Shown here piece by piece: positions 1 through 6,519 of a DNA stretch of 10,408 nt; positions within the stretch are counted from its first letter, which is position 1, and each line of letters begins with the position of its first letter. Below the pieces are notes generated by a model, which saw only the letters and a list, made by a program, of their open reading frames with translations, had not been told where the DNA came from and searched no databases. Made by a program: the position numbers and the translations under genes. This stretch comes from Pavlovales sp. CCMP2436 (lineage: Eukaryota; Haptophyta; Pavlovophyceae; Pavlovales). The stretch lies in NCBI GenBank assembly GCA_026770615.1, contig MU631427.1, positions 266,471 to 276,878 on the forward strand. The letters run 5' to 3'.

Positions 1-126
1 CATGCACGCGACTCCTTCGGCCTCGGCGCGCTCTGACGTGCTAGTGGCCTCGTCGCCGCTGCACTTCATGCACGCGACTCCTTCGGCCTCAGCGCGCTCT
101 GACGCGCTGGAGGCTTCGCCGTTATC
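1..126. repeat. 66-bp tandem repeat, about two copies
   Basis: The segment starting ATGCACGCGACTCCTTCGGC at position 2 recurs at position 68 with only a few substitutions, giving a 66-bp period. The period is a multiple of three, so the + strand reads through both copies in one frame (ending at 262), but the predicted peptide is low-complexity (Ser, Ala and Arg rich) and I do not call a gene. The array probably continues past the left edge of the window. Confidence 0.75.
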
Positions 127-149
127 GGCACGCACGCCATCACCAGCGC

Positions 150-240
150 GCTCTGCCGTCACCGGCACGCTCTCGCAGCTGCACGCACTTCGCCGTCACC
201 GGCTCGCTCTGCCGCCACCGGCACGCTCTCGCAGCTGCAC
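150..240. repeat. 35-bp direct repeat pair
   Basis: 150-184 and 206-240 are identical except for one T/C difference. Both begin GCTCTGCCG and end CGCAGCTGCAC, and they are offset by 56 bp. The whole stretch from 1 to 240 looks like a degenerating GC-rich satellite. Confidence 0.75.
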
Positions 241-404
241 TCTCCGTCGTCGCAGCGCCTGAGCCGCTCGAGCTCTCGCCGCTGCTACAGGCTCCCGCCA
301 TCCAGCCGGAGATCCTCTCCAAGGTCCAACCGCACATCCGCTCCAAGATGCAGCTGCACATCCTCTTCAAGGACCAATCCTCGCGATCCTGGCGCCACCG
401 CTAG
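237..404 (+). CDS. Possible terminal coding fragment, unrecognised
   Basis: One frame ending at the TAG at 402-404 gives a fairly protein-like stretch, with segments such as IQPEILSKVQPHI, RSKMQLHILFKDQ. Most codons end in G or C, as in the better-supported exons of this window. No start codon or splice acceptor defines its beginning. It lies between two tandem repeat blocks and its last codons overlap the 37-bp repeat that follows, so it may only be an open stretch in repetitive DNA. I recognise no domain. Confidence 0.2.
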   Translation, partial: ALSVVAAPEPLELSPLLQAPAIQPEILSKVQPHIRSKMQLHILFKDQSSRSWRHR

Positions 405-457
405 AACTCGTTCATCGTCTCGATCCTGGCGCCACCGCTAGGACTTGCTCACGCCAT
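384..457. repeat. 37-bp tandem repeat, two copies
   Basis: CGATCCTGGCGCCACCGCTA occurs at 384 and again at 421, each time followed by GAACTCG- or GGACTTG-like sequence, giving a 37-bp period. Confidence 0.8.
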
Positions 458-784
458 CACCTGGTGTTCAAGAACATGCCCTGTTATCAACGGCATCGGC
501 CATCTACCTGCTCAATCGAGGGGGTGCGTCAAGGTCAGGATTCCGACCACTCAGAATCCGGGATTCGATTATCGCGAGTCCGAGTCCCCAGTCCGGGCTT
601 TCTCGAACTGTAAGGAACATGCCTACCTTTCCAGAAAGGGTTTCACAGGAAAAGCAGTTACGCTTTCCTGTTTCATTGTAAATATAGCTCGCTGAGCCAA
701 CTCAATGTAACTCTAGCTCTAGGCCCGCTCGCGCGCATCCCTAGACTCGCTCACGGCTCCCTCGCGTCACCGCCGGGACCTGCA
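458..784. other. No supported gene
   Basis: The + strand is open from 445 to 681, but the peptide has no recognisable domain and codon choice is mixed. The rest contains CTCGCTCACGG-like C/G-rich words with no clear period. I see no RNA gene and no element boundary. Confidence 0.4.
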
Positions 785-952
785 CTAACAAATTGCTCGC
801 GGCTCCCACCCTCCCTCCCAAATTTCAAGGTCCTTCTGGATGGTGCGTGGCACGCGCCGCAGGTCCTTCGTCTCGAAGAGCCTGTCGCTGTCGTCGAAGA
901 CGACGGTGCGGAAGTTTTCGGCCCAGGGTGTCATCGGGCACTGGCTCGACGC
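785..952 (-). CDS. Terminal exon of an unrecognised protein
   Basis: On the minus strand, an acceptor-like AATTCAACAG (ending at 953) is followed by about 56 codons to the TAG at 785-787. The peptide contains MTPWAENFRTVVFDDSD, then RLFETKDLRRVPRTIQKDL, then EIWEGGWEPRAIC. Nearly every codon ends in G or C (for example GAC GAC AGC GAC AGG CTC TTC GAG), which marks it as coding against the surrounding repeats. The exon enters with two bases missing from its first codon, so an upstream exon is expected. That exon would lie beyond the motif array at 988-1182, which would then be intronic. A start at the internal ATG (931-933) is the alternative. I do not recognise the family. Confidence 0.5.
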   Translation of the reverse strand, partial: ASSQCPMTPWAENFRTVVFDDSDRLFETKDLRRVPRTIQKDLEIWEGGWEPRAIC

Positions 953-987
953 GCTGTTGAATTCCGCGCGCAGAAACCATGGCCGCC

Positions 988-1182
988 TTTCGCTCGAAAT
1001 CCGCCACTTCGGGCGTTTCGCTCGAAATTTTTACCCAAAATTTCGCTCGAAATCAATGACTTATTATTATACCCGAAATTTCGAGCGAAATTTCCGGTAC
1101 TTTGGGCTTCGCTCGAAATGGATTTGGACCTTCGGATTTCGCTCGAATTTCGGGGCCCGAAATTCAAAGCTCGAAATTTCGG
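988..1182. repeat. Array of TTTCGCTCGAAAT-type motifs
   Basis: TTTCGCTCGAAAT or a close variant begins near 988, 1016, 1041, 1107, 1137 and 1168, and its reverse complement begins at 1078. Spacing is roughly 25 to 37 bp. Linking words such as CCCGAAATT and ACCCAAAATT recur between the motifs. No satisfactory coding frame explains the pattern. It lies just upstream, in minus-strand terms, of the exon at 785-952. Confidence 0.75.
1038..1093. repeat. Perfect 16-bp inverted repeat in the motif array
   Basis: AAATTTCGCTCGAAAT (1038-1053) is the exact reverse complement of ATTTCGAGCGAAATTT (1078-1093), with a 24-base AT-rich loop. It could form a cruciform or an RNA hairpin. Confidence 0.8.
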
Positions 1183-1408
1183 CACGAACCCTGAGCTGCG
1201 GGCACTACACTCGTGAGTGACGCCTGCACCGAGCCTCGAGCCCCGAGCCCGCTTGCCGCCAAGTCCGCCGCCGAGCCCGGAGCCCACTGATCGAGCCCGC
1301 CGCCGCCGGACGGGCCACGCTAGAGAGCCTGAGCGGACGGTCAGCACACAGATACAGCTCGCAGATATGACCACAGCCCGCATAGGTAAACCGCTTAAAC
1401 AAGACCGA

Positions 1409-1461
1409 CGTCACGCCTTCTCCCGTATGTAATCGCTTAAATTTTTCCATAAGTACTTAAA
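1409..1461. repeat. Dispersed repeat copy (family also at 5333-5389)
   Basis: CGTCACGCCTTCTCCCGTAT, then TCGCTTAAATTTTTCCATAA and GTACTTAAA, matches 5333-5389 over its whole length with a small insertion and scattered substitutions. The rest of 1462-1740 is AT-rich, with further CGCTTAAAT words and no gene I can support. Confidence 0.65.
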
Positions 1462-1739
1462 TGTTCCGTATCTAATCGCTTAAATCTATATATAACTATA
1501 TTATGTATACTTACATGTGCAATAATATAGATTATTGCTCGAAAATAAACAAATTATCGGGCCTAAATTCCTTACTACCCCTATCGTAGACTATGCGATA
1601 TAAAGTAGGTTTGTAATTTATTTTCCGCTCAATATGAATAAATGGCCGGTTCAAAATTCATTATTTTGTGCATGATTTTATAATTTATTCCGATCGATGC
1701 TGTACTTAAGTATATGAGTATTAGAAGGTCACTCCGCTG

Positions 1740-1925
1740 CACGCTTGGCAACCACCAGCGGCCCGAGAGTGCGTCCGGATTGCAAGCAGGGCGGCGACTC
1801 CTGGACAGCACCTCACTGCAAGGCGGCGTTTTGCTGCTCACGAGGCCGGGGAAGAGCGACTGATCCATGCCGGGCGCCCAGCCGTCTGCTCCGACTGTCA
1901 GTCGGCGAGTGGGATACGCATTTAC
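1740..1925 (-). other. Possible exon region, unresolved
   Basis: This GC-rich island sits between AT-rich flanks. On the minus strand an acceptor-like ATATGTATCTGCAG precedes it at about 1925. Two frames are then open: one gives GADGWAPGMDQSLFPGL and continues into SRSRRPACNPDALSG, the other ends at a TGA after RPREQQNAALQ. It could be a further 3' exon of the gene at 1988-2420, but no frame is clearly favoured. A 15-base palindrome, CCGACTGTCAGTCGG, lies at 1891-1905. Confidence 0.25.
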
Positions 1926-1987
1926 TGCAGATACATATATTTAAAAAAATACTGGCCACATTTCGTTGTTGTCTTCGGCGAAGCGCT

Positions 1988-2316
1988 CAGGGTGGTCGTC
2001 CTCTGACCGGGGGTGACCTGAGCCATAGCCCCAGGTCCTGTGCAGCGGTGCCCCTCAGCCCGAGCTGGCTGGCATGCGAGAGGGCTGCGCAGAGTTCCTT
2101 CAGCGTGAGCTCCTCGTTGTCGTCCCCCGGGTAGTCTTCGTAGCGGATCTGCCACAGGCCGTGCTTCTTGAGGCCCTATTTCCATTAAACTCGCGGTAGC
2201 TCATCACCTCGCCAAAGTTAACCCTCTCCTTCCCTCTTTCGTCGTCAAAGAGCCTGGCTGGGGGAGGGATGACGTTGACGGGCGTGCGCAAGATGAAGGC
2301 TGGGTCTATCACAAAG
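1988..2316 (-). CDS. 3' exon of unrecognised gene, Tudor-like signature, one frame break
   Basis: The minus strand encodes FVIDPAFILRTPVNVIPPP, then ARLFDDERGKERVNFGEVM, SYREFNG. In another frame it continues HGLWQIRYEDYPGDDNEE, LTLKELCAALSHASQ and ends at the TGA at 1988-1990. Both halves use mostly G/C-ending codons. The frames meet at a three-base G run (CCC at 2174-2176 on +); one additional G would join them as NRGLKKHG. The W-x-I-x-Y-E-D...D-D-x-E-E-L-T-L-x-E-L pattern resembles Tudor/chromo-like modules common in algal proteins, but that is inference from the motif alone. The frame break may be a mutation or a homopolymer error in the assembly. Upstream lies a CA-repeat intron. Confidence 0.55.
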
Positions 2317-2317
2317 C

Positions 2318-2341
2318 TGTGTGTGTGTGTGTGTGTGTGTG
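2318..2341. repeat. (TG)12 microsatellite inside a putative intron
   Basis: An uninterrupted TG run ends next to the AG acceptor (minus strand) of the exon at 1988-2316. Confidence 0.9.
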
Positions 2342-2351
2342 GATCTCCTAC

Positions 2352-2420
2352 CTGTAAGAACTGCAACATCTTTGGATCAGGGGGTAGTTGGATGACGCAG
2401 GGAGATGAAATCAAATCGTG
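2352..2420 (-). CDS. Upstream 23-codon exon of the same gene
   Basis: The acceptor AAACTTACAG precedes CAC at 2420, and the donor GTAGGA follows CAG at 2352. Between them lie 23 codons reading HDLISSPCVIQLPPDP, KMLQFLQ. The putative intron to the next exon (2317-2351) is 35 nt and almost entirely CA repeat. Joining the two exons leaves the frame off by one base, so either a splice site is misplaced or the dinucleotide repeat carries an indel. The gene should continue upstream, toward the hairpin-rich region after 2480. Confidence 0.4.
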
Positions 2421-2479
2421 CTGTAAGTTTCCAAGGGTGATTTAGCGGTAATTTAGCGGATTTTCAAAAGAGCAATTGT

Positions 2480-2850
2480 TTTCCCAGTGGGGTTTACTGG
2501 GGTGGTCCATGGTGCGGAGGGTCCCGGTACTTTTTACCGGACCTCGTACTTAAACCCAGTCCTGGACTGGGTCCGGTCCGTATGTGGCCGTTTACTTAGG
2601 GTGTGTGGGTCGGGCGCCGTGAAGGGCAGGCCCATGGGCCCTTTTTGGGTTTTTTTAAAACTGGAAAGTGGGGGTCGGGCGGGGCGGGTCGGGGCGGCCG
2701 TGCGGCAAAAAAAACCCGCGCCGAATCCTGTCCGAGGCGGCGAATCCACATCGTGGGTTTCCATAGTCAGATTTCTGCGTGTAAATCCAGGACGTGAGTT
2801 CAAGTCGGCGAGGGTCGGGGAGAGGCGCGTCATCTGGTAACTCCGGGCGC
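2480..2850. other. GC-rich hairpin-forming region, no gene supported
   Basis: Several open frames exist on both strands, but all are rich in G, R and P and none has a consistent codon signature, so I call none. The region holds GGTCCCGGTA/TACCGGACC arms (2520-2529 and 2535-2543), a CCCAGTCC-T-GGACTGGG palindrome (2555-2571), the perfect palindrome GGCCCATGGGCC (2629-2640), and T7/A8 tracts flanked by GGG and CCC. It may be non-coding RNA, a decayed foldback element or intronic sequence. Confidence 0.45.
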
Positions 2851-3072
2851 ATTTTTTAATACTCTAGAGTAGCTAGATTAAATTCAAAAGAATCAAGAAA
2901 TCAACTGAGATGCGCCGTATACAGCTGCGGTGTGCGGCTCAGATGGCTTACTCGTATATCGGCGCCGCAGCTCAGATGGCTCCCTCGCGTCGTCGTACAT
3001 CTGCGTTGACTCGTCGCTAAAATAGAGGCTTATTGAAACAAAGACTCCCGCGGGCTGCTCTCTGGGGGTGGG

Positions 3073-3219
3073 ATGATCTTGATGGCCCTCCTCCTCCTCG
3101 CCGCGGGGGCCATGCAGGCCCAATTCAGCGCCGTGGCGGGCCTCGCGCGCCCGGGCCTCGCGCCCGGGCACGCGAGCGCCTTCTCCGCCGCCGTTGGAAG
3201 CGCCATGTCGCGCGCGTAG
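3073..3219 (+). CDS. Possible hydrophobic exon, membrane protein fragment
   Basis: From ATG 3073 the + strand reads MILMALLLLAAGAMQAQF, then SAVAGLARPGLAPGHAS and AFSAAVGSAMSRA to a TAG at 3217-3219. The first 18 residues form one membrane segment or signal peptide. The order of an A-G-A-M-x-A-Q segment, a G-L-A-P turn and an S-A-F...A-V-G segment is reminiscent of helices in small DMT-type transporters, but that is a weak inference. The frame is open back to 3037, so it could be an internal exon. G/C-ending codons dominate. The same frame continues beyond the TAG toward the helical-repeat gene. Confidence 0.3.
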   Translation: MILMALLLLAAGAMQAQFSAVAGLARPGLAPGHASAFSAAVGSAMSRA

Positions 3220-3294
3220 CTGCCGACGCTGCTGGCGACGGCCGCCCCGGCCTCCACACGGCGCCTGTGCAGCCAGGGCAAGTCGCTGCTGACG

Positions 3295-3897
3295 ATGAGA
3301 ACAGGTGTGTCTTGACTCTGGCTGTTGTGCGCAAATAGCCCTTGAGCCTATTGTGACTGCCCTTGAGTCTCAAACTGACCTCGCGCGCGCGCTCCCAATA
3401 CCGTCCCATTTGTAGCGAACTGGCCGCCGCCGTGGTTTGAGTATCTGCCAGACTTCATGCCGAAGGAGAAGGTCATCGGGCTTCTCGAGGAGATGCGCGC
3501 CAACGCCGAGGAGGTGCGCGCCAACGCCGCACAGGAGAAAAAGGACGCGCGCGCCAACGCCGAGGAGGTGCGCGCCAACGCCGCACAGGAGAAAAAGGAC
3601 GCGCGCGCCAACACCGAGGAGATCCGCGCCAACGCCGCACAGGAGAAAAAGGACGCGCGCGCCAACGCCGAGGAGGTGCGCGCCAACGCCGCACAGGAGA
3701 AAAAGGACGCGCGCGCAAACGCCGAGGAGATCCGCGCCATGGCCGAGAAGGCGATGAGCGCCATGGCCGAGCTCATCGCCGACAAGACCACGACAATCGG
3801 CTCCAGGGATGATGAAATCATCACGTACGTGCGAGAGTTGAGCCAGTACAAGCTCGTCTATGGGTGGCGTGGCACCTCGACTGGTACGTGCGTGTGA
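3295..3897 (+). CDS. Helical-repeat protein with 18-residue repeat, one probable intron
   Basis: The body runs in one frame from 3416 to the TGA at 3895-3897. It starts ANWPPPWFEYLPDFMPKEK, VIGLLEEM, continues with four to five copies of an 18-residue unit (AEEVRANAAQEKKDARAN), and ends SAMAELIADKTTTIGSRDD, EIITYVRELSQYKLVYG. An in-frame stop at 3376, a strong acceptor CCCATTTGTAG at 3405-3415 and a donor ACAG|GTGTGT at 3304/3305 suggest a 111-nt intron (3305-3415). The upstream exon fits in phase, with a possible start at ATG 3295; a simple start at ATG 3457 is the alternative. The repeats predict a long charged alpha helix or coiled coil. I recognise no family. The 3' end overlaps the broken nuclease gene on the other strand by about 77 bp. 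Confidence 0.6.
3505..3735 (+). repeat. 54-bp coding tandem repeat, about 4.3 copies
   Basis: GCCGAGGAGGTG or a close variant recurs at 3505, 3559, 3613, 3667 and 3721, an exact 54-bp period (18 codons). Copies differ by very few bases (GCC to ACC and GTG to ATC at 3613; GTG to ATC at 3721), so the expansion is recent. Open frames on the minus strand here are by-products of the period being a multiple of three. Confidence 0.9.
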
Positions 3898-4484
3898 TCT
3901 TCTCCTCGAGCCCAAAGAGCTCGTCTGGATTCTTGTGGAAGAACTTCGCGATCCAGAACTCGTCCGTCCTCGACAAGGTGTTCACTTCCGTGCAGCCGCA
4001 CTTCCCAGTGAGCTTCCAGGTCGTGGACATAATTCGTAAGAGATTCGTCGACGTTTACGATGCGGCCAACGGCGTGATGGGTAAGCGTCGCATGGCCGTT
4101 TCGCATTGCGTTGCCGACGAAGCGCGCGACGAATACGAATTGTCCTCCGTGAATTCTGGTCCTTGGTCGCGCTTTACTGGCGTGGGCAACAGCTGGTCAG
4201 GATCCGTCACTAGGCGGAAGGCATACCCCGTGACAGCGCACGCTGGGTTCTTCATGTACAGCTCGACGAAGCGCTTCCTTGTTGGTAGGTAGCTCGCTGT
4301 GCTTCGACGAGAGGTTCGCGTGAGATGCGCACACTGGGGAGCGGCGACTCTTCTCGTGCCCGTGAAGCTCCGGCATACCACAGCCATGGTCCACCGCCCT
4401 CTTTAGCTTCTCGTAGCAGAACTTGCAATACTTCTTGAGCATCACCCGTTCAGCCTCTTCACCGCACATGTGGCATAAGTGCAT
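3821..4484 (-). pseudogene. Zinc-ribbon plus HNH-like nuclease gene, frame broken
   Basis: From ATG 4484 on the minus strand the protein begins MHLCHMCGEEAERVMLKKYC and continues KFCYEKLKRA, a C4-x2-C7-x12-C20-x2-C23 zinc ribbon. A second possible site follows: H33, C35, H41, H43, C52, H55. After a one-base shift near 4285 comes RKRFVELYMKNPACAVTG (about 4226 onward) and LLPTPVKRDQGPEFTEDN. After a second shift near 4138 comes FVFVARFVGNAMRNG, and after a third near 4000-4030 KCGCTEVNTLSRTDEFW, then AKFFHKNPDELFGLEEK to the stop at 3821. The order C-x2-TG...P-x3-RD...F-T-x-DN-x-V...N is what HNH-type endonucleases show around their metal site, although the central residues differ from consensus. 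The opposite strand is open at 3864-4292, but its serine-rich product looks like antisense of these codons. Confidence 0.5.
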
Positions 4485-4611
4485 GGCCCTCTTTGCTCGT
4501 ATATTAATACCCCAATAATAGTTCTTTTAACGCCTCCCCACTGGCAGCCCCTGTCGGGGGCATAGGGGCGTGGCGCCTGTACTCCGGCGGCTGAGGCGAG
4601 ATAAGCATCTG
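4485..4611. promoter_or_regulatory. Short intergenic stretch between divergent genes
   Basis: This lies between the minus-strand ATG at 4484 and the + coding fragment from 4612. It contains an AT-rich patch (TATATTAATACCCCAATAAT, 4500-4519) just upstream of the minus-strand gene, and a small GCCCC-TGTC-GGGGGC hairpin near 4547-4561. A promoter role is inferred from position only. Confidence 0.25.
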
Positions 4612-4788
4612 AAGTGTTCGCCGACCGTTGAGCGAGTACAGGATCCTACGTACAAAACACGACGAGCGGCTCCTTGAGATAGAAATACTGGAAGAGGAAG
4701 AAGAGGAGGTCGCCCGTTGTGATCAAGTCGTATACTGGTATGTGTTCCAGAAAAAAGAAAGATTGACTCCGAATGGCTTATTCAAGAA
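4612..4788 (+). CDS. Acidic coding fragment cut by the 4789-5110 insertion
   Basis: The frame opens after a TGA at 4609-4611 and reads SEYRILRTKHDERLLEIEIL, then EEEEEEVARCDQVVYWYVFQ and KKERLTPNGLFKN, where the inserted element begins. The mix of charged and aromatic residues is protein-like, although codon choice is less GC-biased than in neighbouring exons. No ATG is near the start of the open stretch, so it is probably an internal or terminal exon. Removing the insertion with one copy of the flanking 7-mer leaves the frame open to the TAA at 5365-5367, about 142 codons in total, but the downstream part is made of dispersed repeats. I recognise no family. Confidence 0.35.
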
Positions 4789-5117
4789 TGGTAGGGGTTG
4801 GTGGGGGTTTGGTCAGGGTGAAAAAATCCCACCATTCGTTCGCATACGGAGGTGCGTACTGGCACTGCGGACCCCCCATTTTTGGTGGGCAGTGGCGGGT
4901 TTTCGCCAAAAGTATTCCGTGGGTGATCCTGTCCCGCGGCCCATGGGGTGGCCATACTCATTACTCATGTGAACATAAAAAAAACTCAAAAGTTTTTTAG
5001 AGGGAAACCCGTCGCCGCCCAACAAAATGGGGTGGTCCGCAGTACACCTCTCAGTATCCGAACAAATGGTAAGGGTAGTGGCGGGTTTTTTTATCCCCAC
5101 CAACCCCCCATCAAGAA
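4782..5117. mobile_element. 322-bp foldback/MITE-like element with 7-bp target duplication
   Basis: The left arm starts TGGTAGGGGTTGGTGGGGG at 4789. The right arm ends CCCCACCAACCCCCCA at 5110, and the arms align as diverged inverted repeats for about 110-120 bp (about 4789-4907 against about 5002-5110). They share, for example, TGCGGACC followed by CCCCAT in the left arm and in the reverse complement of the right. TCAAGAA occurs immediately outside both ends (4782-4788 and 5111-5117), as expected of a target-site duplication; a 5-bp CAAGA reading with ATGG/CCAT termini is equally possible. The middle has no gene but contains an 8-bp stem hairpin (4979-4998). A non-autonomous DNA transposon fits best; the superfamily cannot be assigned. 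Confidence 0.7.
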
Positions 5118-5411
5118 CGTCATGCCTTCTCGACTTAAACAATTCGCCTATGTGATCCGGCCCGCCTTACAAAAATCGCCAATGTACCTTAAGATCCGTA
5201 TGTACCCGCTTCAACCAATTTGCCTAAACAATTCGCCTCAAACTGCCTGCCGTCTGTCTCTTTCAGAAAGAGGAGCAGCGCCGGCACCCTCGAGCTGCTT
5301 CGATATCGTCACGCCTTCTCGCGCGCGCGCATCGTCATGCCTTCTCCGCCCGTATGTAAACGCTTAAAGAATTCCCATAAGTACTTAAACGCGTCTTAAA
5401 CAATTTACCTA
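5118..5411. repeat. Cluster of dispersed repeat modules
   Basis: Two words alternate. CGTCAYGCCTTCTC occurs at 5118, 5307 and 5333, the last continuing to 5389 as a near-full match to 1409-1461. CTTAAACAATTCGCCTA-type words occur at 5134-5150, 5224-5238 and 5395-5411. The + strand is open through most of this to 5367, but the repetitive make-up argues against a gene. It directly abuts the MITE-like element. Confidence 0.65.
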
Positions 5412-5700
5412 TGTCTCACGGACTAGTCCGGTAAATCCCTTGCCATTCGCCTTCGTTTTGCGTATCGGAACAGCAGATTTCTCTTTTATTACCTCCGCCC
5501 CCCCAAGCCCACCAAGTAGTATAACAATTTAAAAATCGGCGCCGGCGCACGAAGAAGAAGAGGCGCGAGACAGATGCCGCCGACGCGCAGAGCCGCTGCT
5601 TAGAGCGCCCCGCCCGCCAGGCCCGCCGCTCGCTGCTCGCCCCGCCGCTCGGAGCGCCGCCCCGCCCGCTTGGCCCAAGAGCGCCCTTGACCTCGCGCGC
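5412..5700. other. No gene; GC-rich patch with internal duplication
   Basis: 5412-5540 is unremarkable. 5540-5700 is very GC-rich, with GAGCGCCCCGCCCGCC (from about 5604) echoed by GAGCGCCGCCCCGCCCGC (from about 5652). Both strands have short arginine- and proline-rich open stretches that I do not support as genes. Confidence 0.4.
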
Positions 5701-5722
5701 GGCATATATTTATATATATATC

Positions 5723-5764
5723 TGATAGGGATTCAAGCTGGCGTTTGACTGTTCTGAATGAATG

Positions 5765-5818
<54 letters not shown>

Positions 5819-6062
5819 CACACTGATCATATACAACTTTATTTATATAAAACTATAAGTTAGTTAGGCCATATGCGCCAGCTTGAATCCTCTTCAATAA
5901 TGTAACCATATACCACTTGCAAGGCTACCGGAGATCCATCGGCACGCGCGGTGGCGCCCAAGCCAGCGCAGCCGACTAAGGCACGCAGCAGGCAATGGGC
6001 GACGCAGCGCTCAGACTAGCACAATATTTAGAACAGTCAGACGCCAGCTTGAATCCCTATCA
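5723..6062. mobile_element. Foldback structure, 33-bp inverted arms
   Basis: 5723-5755 (TGATAGGGATTCAAGCTGGC and onward to GTTCT) is the reverse complement of 6030-6062 with one mismatch, and similarity trails into AT-rich sequence outside. The 340-bp span encloses a microsatellite and a further copy of the same arm word. No target duplication is visible, so this may be a decayed foldback element or an inverted duplication. Confidence 0.55.
5762..5813. repeat. Compound (AT)n(CA)n microsatellite
   Basis: About ten AT units run directly into about fifteen CA units, ending with CGCACACC. Confidence 0.9.
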
Positions 6063-6193
6063 TAAATATACCACTTCGGCGTAGCGCGTAGGAGCCTGCG
6101 TTGGAGCGCTAAGATCAGCCTGACTTGAACTTGAAACGTATCGCCAGCCCGAACCCCCTACATTAATATAGCGAATCTCTATCATAAATATAA
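5876..6193. repeat. Direct copies of the CGCCAGCTTGAATCC module
   Basis: Copies begin at 5876 (to about 5918), 6042 (to about 6076) and, more diverged, 6142 (to about 6193). Each is followed by ATAATGTA- or TATCATAAATATA-like sequence, and the first two by ATATACCACTT. The inverted copy at 5723-5755 belongs to the same family. Position 6194-6310 holds nothing I can name. Confidence 0.65.
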
Positions 6194-6310
6194 TACATCG
6201 TACATAACTGCTGCTAATTTAGTTATATGGCTAGTATTGGCGGCTTGATTAGTAATACCCGAGTCATTTTGAAAGCCCCCCCCTTGTCCGTCTGTAGGGC
6301 ACTTCTTAAG

Positions 6311-6377
6311 ATTCTAGGTTGGGGTACCCCCTACCATACCGATCGGTAAACATTCTATGTTGGGGTACCCCCCTACC
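6311..6377. repeat. Direct repeat of ATTCTAGGTTGGGGTACCCC type
   Basis: 6311-6335 and 6352-6377 share ATTCTRKGTTGGGGTACCCC and the following CTACC. A weaker GAGGTTGGGACCCCCC follows near 6403. The word contains the self-complementary core GGGGTACCCC, so each copy can form a small hairpin. Confidence 0.75.
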
Positions 6378-6519
6378 CCTACAGTAAACCTTGGCCGCCT
6401 AAGAGGTTGGGACCCCCCCTGCAAGCCCATTTCACAGACATTGCCTCAAATGAAAATATATATATAAAGTAGTATATTTTCTTCGCCATCCTGAAACGGC
6501 CGGATCGCGCTGCCCGCTC

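Noticed and set aside
988..1182. Possible CRISPR-like array
   Set aside because: The motif is short, variable, irregularly spaced and inverted in one copy. The context is eukaryotic and there are no cas-like genes.
2796..2806. GAGTTCAAGTC, resembling a pol III B box, with possible SINE or tRNA origin
   Set aside because: No matching A box at the right distance, no cloverleaf and no clear A-rich tail or target duplication.
2487..2852. Several overlapping frames on both strands of the GC-rich region
   Set aside because: All are of similar length with no consistent codon bias or domain, and they cross obvious hairpins and homopolymers.
3348..3915. Two long minus-strand open frames opposite the helical-repeat gene
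   Set aside because: They arise because the 54-bp repeat lacks stops in all frames. Their products are repeats of FFSCAALARTSSALA or similar, and their unique parts do not look coding.
3864..4292. A continuous + strand frame of 142 codons
   Set aside because: It is the only unbroken frame here, but its serine-rich product looks like antisense of the Glu-rich minus-strand sequence, and the zinc ribbon and TG/RD/DN order lie on the minus strand. Kept as an alternative.
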